Origin: Bacilli bacterium
Lineage (GTDB): Bacteria > Bacillota_I > Bacilli_A > RFN20 > CAG-826
Direction of reading: 5' to 3'
Length of the DNA stretch: 18,788 nt
NCBI GenBank assembly: GCA_024698065.1
Contig: JAILRR010000061.1
Location: 1-18,788 of the forward strand
Positions 15,336 to 18,788 of the stretch are shown here, one piece after another. The notes below the pieces were generated by a model, which worked only from the letters and a program-made list of their open reading frames with translations, was not told where the DNA came from and searched no databases. The translations under genes were made by a program, and so were the position numbers. Numbering within the stretch: the stretch's first letter is position 1; each line of letters begins with the position of its first letter.

Positions 15336-16289
15336 AATAAAGAATCTATTTCCTTCGCAAGGCTTGTGAAGGAAGAAAGCGCGAAGGCCGAAAGGTCCCT
15401 TTCCGAGAAGAAGGCTCTCCTTTCTTCTTTCGTTCGCATCAATGGCTATCTGAGAATCAGAGGCAAGCAAGAAGGCCTAGAGCTTTCTAGTGAGAACAGC
15501 GCGATCGCCAAATGCGTCTATCAATATCTTCATGAACTCTATGGGGTTGATGTGAGATTTGCTTACACTCGAAGCGCGGGCTTCCTAAAAAGGATGATTT
15601 ACCACGTAATCGTCGATGATGAAGCGGGGAAGATCCTCGACGACCTTGAAGTCGATTTCTTCAATCCCGAAAGGCCGAAAAACATCATTTCTTCTTCGGA
15701 AGAAGTTGCCGCTTATCTTACTGGGGCGTTCCTCGCAGGAGGCTCCGTCAATAACCCTGCATCACGTTCATATCACCTTGAAATAGCTGTAAAAGATGAG
15801 GGATTTGCTAAGTTTTTACTCAAAATTTGGTCCAAATACCAACCTCATCCTTTCTCTTGCAAACTAAGCAAAAGAAGGAACCAATTCGTTCTTTATCTCA
15901 AAAGGGGAGATGAGATTAGTGACTTCCTAGTTTTAATGGGCGCAAAAGATCAGTGCCTTGCTTTTGAGGATGTCCGCATCAGCCGCGATTTCTCCAATAT
16001 CGGAAATAGGCTTAGCAACCTTGATACCGCTAACTATGGCAGAGTCTTAGAGGCTTCGAAACGCCAAGTGGACGAGATCAATTTCATCTTTAGAAAAGAA
16101 GGAAAAGAGAATATCGATAACCCTAAGCTCTTAGCCCTCATGGAACTTCGAGTGGAGCATCCCGATTCCTCTTTGGATGAACTTTCGAAACTATTAAGCG
16201 AAGAACTGAACACCGAGATATCCAAAAGCAACGTCAATCATCTTTTGAGATACGTGCATGCCCACGCTGAGGAACTAAAGAATGACTAA
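15330..16289 (+). CDS. whiA: DNA-binding protein WhiA
   Basis: 319 residues, full length for WhiA (YvcL in Bacillus). This conserved Gram-positive protein is tied to sporulation control in Streptomyces and to cell division/chromosome segregation in Bacillus. The N-terminal half has the degenerate LAGLIDADG homing-endonuclease fold, visible as AYLTGAFLAGGSVNNP. NRLSNLDTANYGRVLEASKRQ is the conserved linker block. The C-terminal HTH is LMELRVEHPDSSLDELSKLL followed by ISKSNVNHLLRYV. The start is GTG 15330, chosen for GAGGAGG at 15316-15322 and the match MANKESISFARLVKEE to the family N-terminus. It overlaps rapZ by one base and the next gene by eight. Confidence 0.96.
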   Translation: MANKESISFARLVKEESAKAERSLSEKKALLSSFVRINGYLRIRGKQEGLELSSENSAIAKCVYQYLHELYGVDVRFAYTRSAGFLKRMIYHVIVDDEAGKILDDLEVDFFNPERPKNIISSSEEVAAYLTGAFLAGGSVNNPASRSYHLEIAVKDEGFAKFLLKIWSKYQPHPFSCKLSKRRNQFVLYLKRGDEISDFLVLMGAKDQCLAFEDVRISRDFSNIGNRLSNLDTANYGRVLEASKRQVDEINFIFRKEGKENIDNPKLLALMELRVEHPDSSLDELSKLLSEELNTEISKSNVNHLLRYVHAHAEELKND

Positions 16290-16527
16290 CAAGAATGATG
16301 TTCTTTGGCAGCTTGGTCGCCGCATCGCTTTCTTAAGGAAAGAGAAAAAGCTTTCCCAGATCGATTTGGCTACTGACTCTATGGTGGCTAAAAGCTATCT
16401 TTCCGAACTCGAAAGAGGGAAAAGGAACCCAAGCGTTCTTGTTTTGAGCCGCATCGCAATCGCCTTAGGCACGACTTTGGAGGAGCTTTTCAAAGGAATC
16501 GTTTCAATTGAAACGCTTTTGCAATAA
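16282..16527 (+). CDS. Small XRE-family regulator downstream of whiA
   Basis: 81 residues, almost entirely one Cro/C1-type HTH domain: LGRRIAFLRKEKKLSQIDLA, MVAKSYLSELERGKRNPS as the helix-turn-helix, then VLSRIAIALGTTLEELFKG. The spacing resembles the short SinR-like/ClgR-like regulators. ATG 16282 lies within the end of whiA (8-base overlap), with GAGGAA (16269-16274) as ribosome site, so it is translated with whiA and the HAD gene. There is no effector domain, and its target cannot be told from the sequence. It is only distantly similar to the XRE protein at 4175. Confidence 0.92.
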   Translation: MTNKNDVLWQLGRRIAFLRKEKKLSQIDLATDSMVAKSYLSELERGKRNPSVLVLSRIAIALGTTLEELFKGIVSIETLLQ

Positions 16528-16536
16528 GGTATTCCT

Positions 16537-17190
16537 ATGAAATTTTCCCTCGACAACATCATCCTCGACTTCAACGGCACCATCATCGATGACGCCTCAT
16601 ATACGACCGATGTGCTTAATGAGATGCTTCTCATGCAAGGGCACAAGACAGTTACGGTAGAGGAATACAAAACCTATTTCACTTTCCCTGTCATCAAATA
16701 TTACGAGCTTGTTGGTTTCAAGCTCCCTCCAGAAGGAAATGACGATTTCGATGCCCTCGCCAAATATTTCATCGAGCGATATAGAGGAGGATTTAACAAC
16801 GTCAAAACCTTCCCTGATATGAAAGACTTCGTGGAAACGTATAAAGGAAAGAAAACCCTCATCCTTCTAAGCGCGACAAAAGAAAGCGAACTCATCCCTC
16901 AAACCAAGATGGTAGGGGTGAATGATTATTTCGACCATATCATTGGAGTGAGTGACATCTATGCGAAAGGAAAGGCGGAAGTCGCAAAGGATTTCTTCGG
17001 CAAAACCCATTTAAATCCAAAGAAAACCCTCTTTATTGGCGACACGCTTCATGATGCTGAAGTCGCCAAAGAACTAGGGGCGAACATCATCCTTGTCGCT
17101 AGGGGACATCAAACGAAAGAAGTCCTTCAAAAAGGATTCGATGGCCTTATCGTTGATTCCCTAGAAGAAGTTAAGAATTACATAGAATAA
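16537..17190 (+). CDS. HAD-superfamily hydrolase (phosphatase-like)
   Basis: 217 residues with the subfamily I layout. Motif I is DFNGTIID with the nucleophile D11 and Asn (N13) where most phosphatases have the acid/base Asp; motif II is LLSATK with S112; a motif III Lys lies in YAKGKAEV (144 or 146); motif IV is FIGDTLHD with D169 and D173. A helical cap is inserted between motifs I and II (about 18-85). The family includes phosphoglycolate phosphatase and the HPr(Ser-P) pyrophosphatase PpaX, which in other Firmicutes sits beside lgt; the substrate here is unknown. The Asn variant is found in natural HAD members but may lower phosphatase activity. It starts 9 bases after the XRE stop with AAGG (16526-16529) and ends the operon at a strong terminator. 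Confidence 0.9.
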   Translation: MKFSLDNIILDFNGTIIDDASYTTDVLNEMLLMQGHKTVTVEEYKTYFTFPVIKYYELVGFKLPPEGNDDFDALAKYFIERYRGGFNNVKTFPDMKDFVETYKGKKTLILLSATKESELIPQTKMVGVNDYFDHIIGVSDIYAKGKAEVAKDFFGKTHLNPKKTLFIGDTLHDAEVAKELGANIILVARGHQTKEVLQKGFDGLIVDSLEEVKNYIE

Positions 17191-17224
17191 AAAACGGCAC
17201 CGAGAGATGCCGTTTTGTTTTTTT
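17191..17224. terminator. Bidirectional terminator between the uvrA operon and the CofE-like gene
   Basis: AAAACGGCA (17191-17199) pairs with TGCCGTTTT (17208-17216) around an 8-base loop, then G and seven T. Read on the minus strand, the stem is followed by TTTTTTATT, so it also ends the convergent CofE-like transcript, which stops at 17234. Confidence 0.93.
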
Positions 17225-17233
17225 ATTTGTGGC

Positions 17234-18433
17234 TTAGTTGCCAGCAGTCATGTTATCGAAGTAGCCTCTGATCCAGACGATTGGGGTACCTTTGTCGCCA
17301 GAACCGGAAGTGAGGTCACAGAGTGAGCCAATGAGATCAGCGTACTTGCGAGGAGTGGTTCCTTCGGAAGTCATCTTGCCGAAGAGGTTGGCGTCTTTCT
17401 CTTTGATGTCGGCAGCGATCGCAGCGCTTAATTCCTCGCCAGAGAGGTCTTTGTATTTGCCATCGGCAAGGTATTTTAGCTTGAGCTCGTTTGGAGTCTT
17501 ATCAAGGAATGGGGTGTGGAATGGGGAGACCACTGGATCAGCGAGTTCCCAGATGCCACCGATTGGGTCCTTGAAGGCGCCATCGCCATAGACCATGACT
17601 TCAACGGTCTTGCCGGTCGCTTTCTTGATCTCTTCCTGGACTTTGGTGACGAATGGCATGCCATCGCGTGGGAAGAGCTTGACTCTATCTTCGTCAGCTT
17701 TATTGGAACCGAGTAAGCCGTGTTCGCTGTTATAACCGGAACCATTGACGCTGTGGGCGAGGATGTCAGAGAGTCCGATGACTTTCTCAGCGCCGGCCTT
17801 CTTGATGAGCCTGATGGTTCTTGGGGCGGTGTGGATGTCAGCGGCGATGACATTCTTGGTGTATTTGAGAACGGCACGTGGGTCGTTAGCGAGCAAAATC
17901 TCGCATTCGGCACCTTCGGCCTCAACGAATTCTTTGTAGTAGCCTGGGTAATCCATGCCAGTGAATGGGTGACGGATAACGCCAAAGAGCTTTCTCCATT
18001 CGCCAAGGGTGAAGACATCCTTATATGGATCAACGTTCTTCTCATCGAGAAGATCGAGACTGATAAGGCCATTTCCGACTTCATCGCTTGGGTAGCTAAG
18101 GACGATGGTGACCTTGCTAGCTCCACGCGCGATACCTTTTAAGAGGAGGCTGAAGCGGTTTCTCGAAAGGATTGGGAAGACGACACCAATGTGTTTCTTT
18201 CCTCCGAAGATGTCTTGGATGTCATCTGCGATGTCAGTGACGTTCGCATAGTTGCCTTGGGCACGGGCCAAGACGGATTCGGTGACGGCGATGATGTCTT
18301 TATCCTCGATTGGAAGACCATCTTCCTTGCTCGCGGTTAAAACGCTGTCGACGACGATTTTAGCGAGGTCATCACCCTCTCTGATGATTGGGCAACGGAC
18401 ACCGATCGACATGGTACCAATGTTTCTTTTCAT
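17234..18433 (-). CDS. CofE/F420-0:gamma-glutamyl ligase family protein (function uncertain)
   Basis: 399 residues. The N-terminal third fits the F420 gamma-glutamyl ligase family (COG1478): MSIGVRCPIIREGDDLAKIV with GDD at 20-22, and EDKDIIAVTESVLARAQGN (43-61), which matches the 'DIVVVxxKIVSKAEGR' block. VNGSGYNSEHGLLGSNKADED is a second conserved block. CofE proper has about 250 residues and adds glutamates to coenzyme F420, but most Firmicutes with this longer form are not known to make F420, and no cofC, cofD or fbi gene is in the window. A ligase adding gamma-glutamate to another cofactor such as folate is possible; related chlamydial proteins have been linked to folate. Codon use is as biased as in nifJ, which suggests high expression. 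AAGGAG (plus-strand 18441-18447) lies 8 bases before ATG 18433. Confidence 0.85.
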   Translation of the reverse strand: MKRNIGTMSIGVRCPIIREGDDLAKIVVDSVLTASKEDGLPIEDKDIIAVTESVLARAQGNYANVTDIADDIQDIFGGKKHIGVVFPILSRNRFSLLLKGIARGASKVTIVLSYPSDEVGNGLISLDLLDEKNVDPYKDVFTLGEWRKLFGVIRHPFTGMDYPGYYKEFVEAEGAECEILLANDPRAVLKYTKNVIAADIHTAPRTIRLIKKAGAEKVIGLSDILAHSVNGSGYNSEHGLLGSNKADEDRVKLFPRDGMPFVTKVQEEIKKATGKTVEVMVYGDGAFKDPIGGIWELADPVVSPFHTPFLDKTPNELKLKYLADGKYKDLSGEELSAAIAADIKEKDANLFGKMTSEGTTPRKYADLIGSLCDLTSGSGDKGTPIVWIRGYFDNMTAGN

Positions 18434-18460
18434 ATGGTGTTCTCCTTAAATGGACGAGTT

Positions 18461-18489
18461 ATTATAGTCACTCACGCGCCAATTGTTAC
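18461..18489 (-). promoter_or_regulatory. Predicted promoter of the CofE-like gene
   Basis: On the minus strand a perfect TATAAT (18461-18466) is preceded at 17 bases by GTAACA (18484-18489, 4/6). The CAATTGTTA element (18480-18488) overlaps this -35 box. Confidence 0.65.
18480..18488. promoter_or_regulatory. CAATTGTTA element over the CofE-like promoter
   Basis: CAATTGTTA matches the first nine bases of the 11-mer found at 423-433 (nifJ) and 18557-18567 (gap). It overlaps the -35 box of the divergent gene, a position where a bound repressor would block transcription. Confidence 0.35.
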
Positions 18490-18526
18490 TAAAAATTTGT
18501 TTTTTCAGTAAAAAAAGTTTGAAAGC

Positions 18527-18545
18527 CCTCAAGTCAGTTTTGAGG
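18527..18545. repeat. Hairpin in the CofE-gap intergenic region
   Basis: CCTCAA (18527-18532) and TTGAGG (18540-18545) form a 6-base stem with a 7-base loop. No T run follows closely on either strand, so it is not a clear terminator. It lies upstream of both divergent promoters, and its role is unknown. Confidence 0.35.
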
Positions 18546-18556
18546 ATGCGCTTTTT

Positions 18557-18567
18557 CAATTGTTAAG
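18557..18567 (+). promoter_or_regulatory. CAATTGTTAAG element upstream of gap
   Basis: Exact repeat of the 11-mer at 423-433 upstream of nifJ. It lies about 85 bases upstream of the gap -10 box. A Rex-type right half (CTATCTA against TTAACAA) is only partly matched (4 of 7). Confidence 0.4.
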
Positions 18568-18598
18568 TGGCTATCTAACTTCTTTGATATTATAGCCC

Positions 18599-18613
18599 TT
18601 CTTCTATGAAGAA
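18599..18613. repeat. Perfect inverted repeat upstream of the gap promoter
   Basis: TTCTTC (18599-18604) and GAAGAA (18608-18613) are perfect arms around TAT. The repeat lies about 40 bases before the gap -10 box and could be an operator. The regulator is unknown. Confidence 0.35.
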
Positions 18614-18629
18614 ATAATCTCAATTATCT

Positions 18630-18657
18630 TTAATAATGGGGTTACCGCTAGTATAAT
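18630..18657 (+). promoter_or_regulatory. Predicted promoter of gap
   Basis: A perfect TATAAT lies at 18652-18657. The -35 region is weak (TTAATA at 18630-18635 with a 16-base spacer, 3/6), which leaves room for activator control. Transcription would start near 18664, with AAGGAGG (18674-18680) in the leader. Confidence 0.6.
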
Positions 18658-18692
18658 TACACCGCAGTCTAATAAGGAGGACATGTAAGAAT

Positions 18693-18788
18693 ATGTCAGT
18701 AAAGGTTGCTATTAACGGGTTCGGACGCATTGGCCGTCTTGCTTTCCGCCAGATGTGGGGCGCCCCAGGCTACGAAGTCGTCGCCATC
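18693..18788 (+). CDS. gap: Glyceraldehyde-3-phosphate dehydrogenase, N-terminal part (3' truncated by window)
   Basis: Only the first 32 codons lie in the window, and the frame is open to the last base. They read MSVKVAINGFGRIGRLAFRQ and continue MWGAPGYEVVAI. This is the NAD-binding Rossmann start of type I GAPDH, with INGFGRIGR as the glycine-rich NAD loop. GAPDH converts glyceraldehyde 3-phosphate to 1,3-bisphosphoglycerate in glycolysis. ATG 18693 follows AAGGAGG (18674-18680) by 12 bases, the same spacing as in nifJ. Codons (GGC, GTC, CCA) match the biased nifJ style. Whether pgk and the other glycolytic genes follow cannot be seen. Confidence 0.95.
   Translation, partial: MSVKVAINGFGRIGRLAFRQMWGAPGYEVVAI

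Noticed and set aside
17476..18126. A 216-codon open frame on the minus strand within the CofE-like gene
   Set aside because: It lies in another frame of a gene with clear family motifs and gives a Ser/Pro-rich product typical of a shadow frame.
18527..18545. Terminator or riboswitch in the 259-base CofE-gap intergenic region
   Set aside because: The hairpin lacks an adjacent T run, and the gap leader after the predicted start is only about 30 bases, too short for a riboswitch.

Overview
The window looks like a low-GC Gram-positive (Firmicutes) chromosome, most likely an uncultured anaerobe of the Bacilli / Erysipelotrichia / Mollicutes-related branch. The reasons are the single-polypeptide pyruvate:ferredoxin oxidoreductase (anaerobic metabolism), the Firmicutes-type run uvrA-lgt-trxB-rapZ-whiA, Shine-Dalgarno sites of the AAGGAGG type, short T-tailed terminators, and lipoprotein signal peptides instead of outer-membrane genes. 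TGA is used as a stop (7794-7796) and Trp is TGG, so the standard bacterial code applies and not the Mycoplasma code. The species cannot be named from the sequence.

Layout. 2-382: the 3' end of an unrecognised gene with a Lys-rich tail. 508-4089: nifJ, a monocistronic gene with strongly biased codons, its own promoter and its own terminator. 4175-4486: a small XRE-type regulator. 4652-8596: a three-gene secreted/lipoprotein module whose codon use is unlike the neighbours (CCG, ATA and AGG codons are frequent there and nearly absent from nifJ). It encodes a 770-residue secreted protein with a papain-like cysteine peptidase domain and a second Cys/His domain, followed by two paralogous lipoproteins that overlap it and each other. 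The module lies between two identical 17-base terminator hairpins. 8656-8732: tRNA-Pro(GGG) on the minus strand. 8869-17190: one tightly packed plus-strand run, uvrA, lgt, a TrxB-like flavoprotein, rapZ, whiA, a second XRE regulator and a HAD hydrolase, closed by a bidirectional terminator. 17234-18433 (minus): a CofE/F420-ligase-family protein, divergent from gap, of which only the first 32 codons are inside the window.

How the genes fit together. PFOR and GAPDH are central energy-metabolism enzymes, and the CofE-like gene uses the same high-expression codon style. All three upstream regions contain a CAATTGTTA element close to the promoter, which suggests a shared regulator, possibly Rex-like. 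The TrxB-like protein has the FAD motif and the CATC redox centre but lacks the usual NADPH-binding signatures. Together with PFOR as a source of reduced ferredoxin, this makes a ferredoxin-linked thioredoxin reductase plausible. The most novel-looking part is the secreted module: a two-domain putative protease co-translated with two lipoproteins that each carry a twice-repeated BamE/BLIP-like motif, which could be an exported enzyme with membrane-anchored partners or inhibitors.
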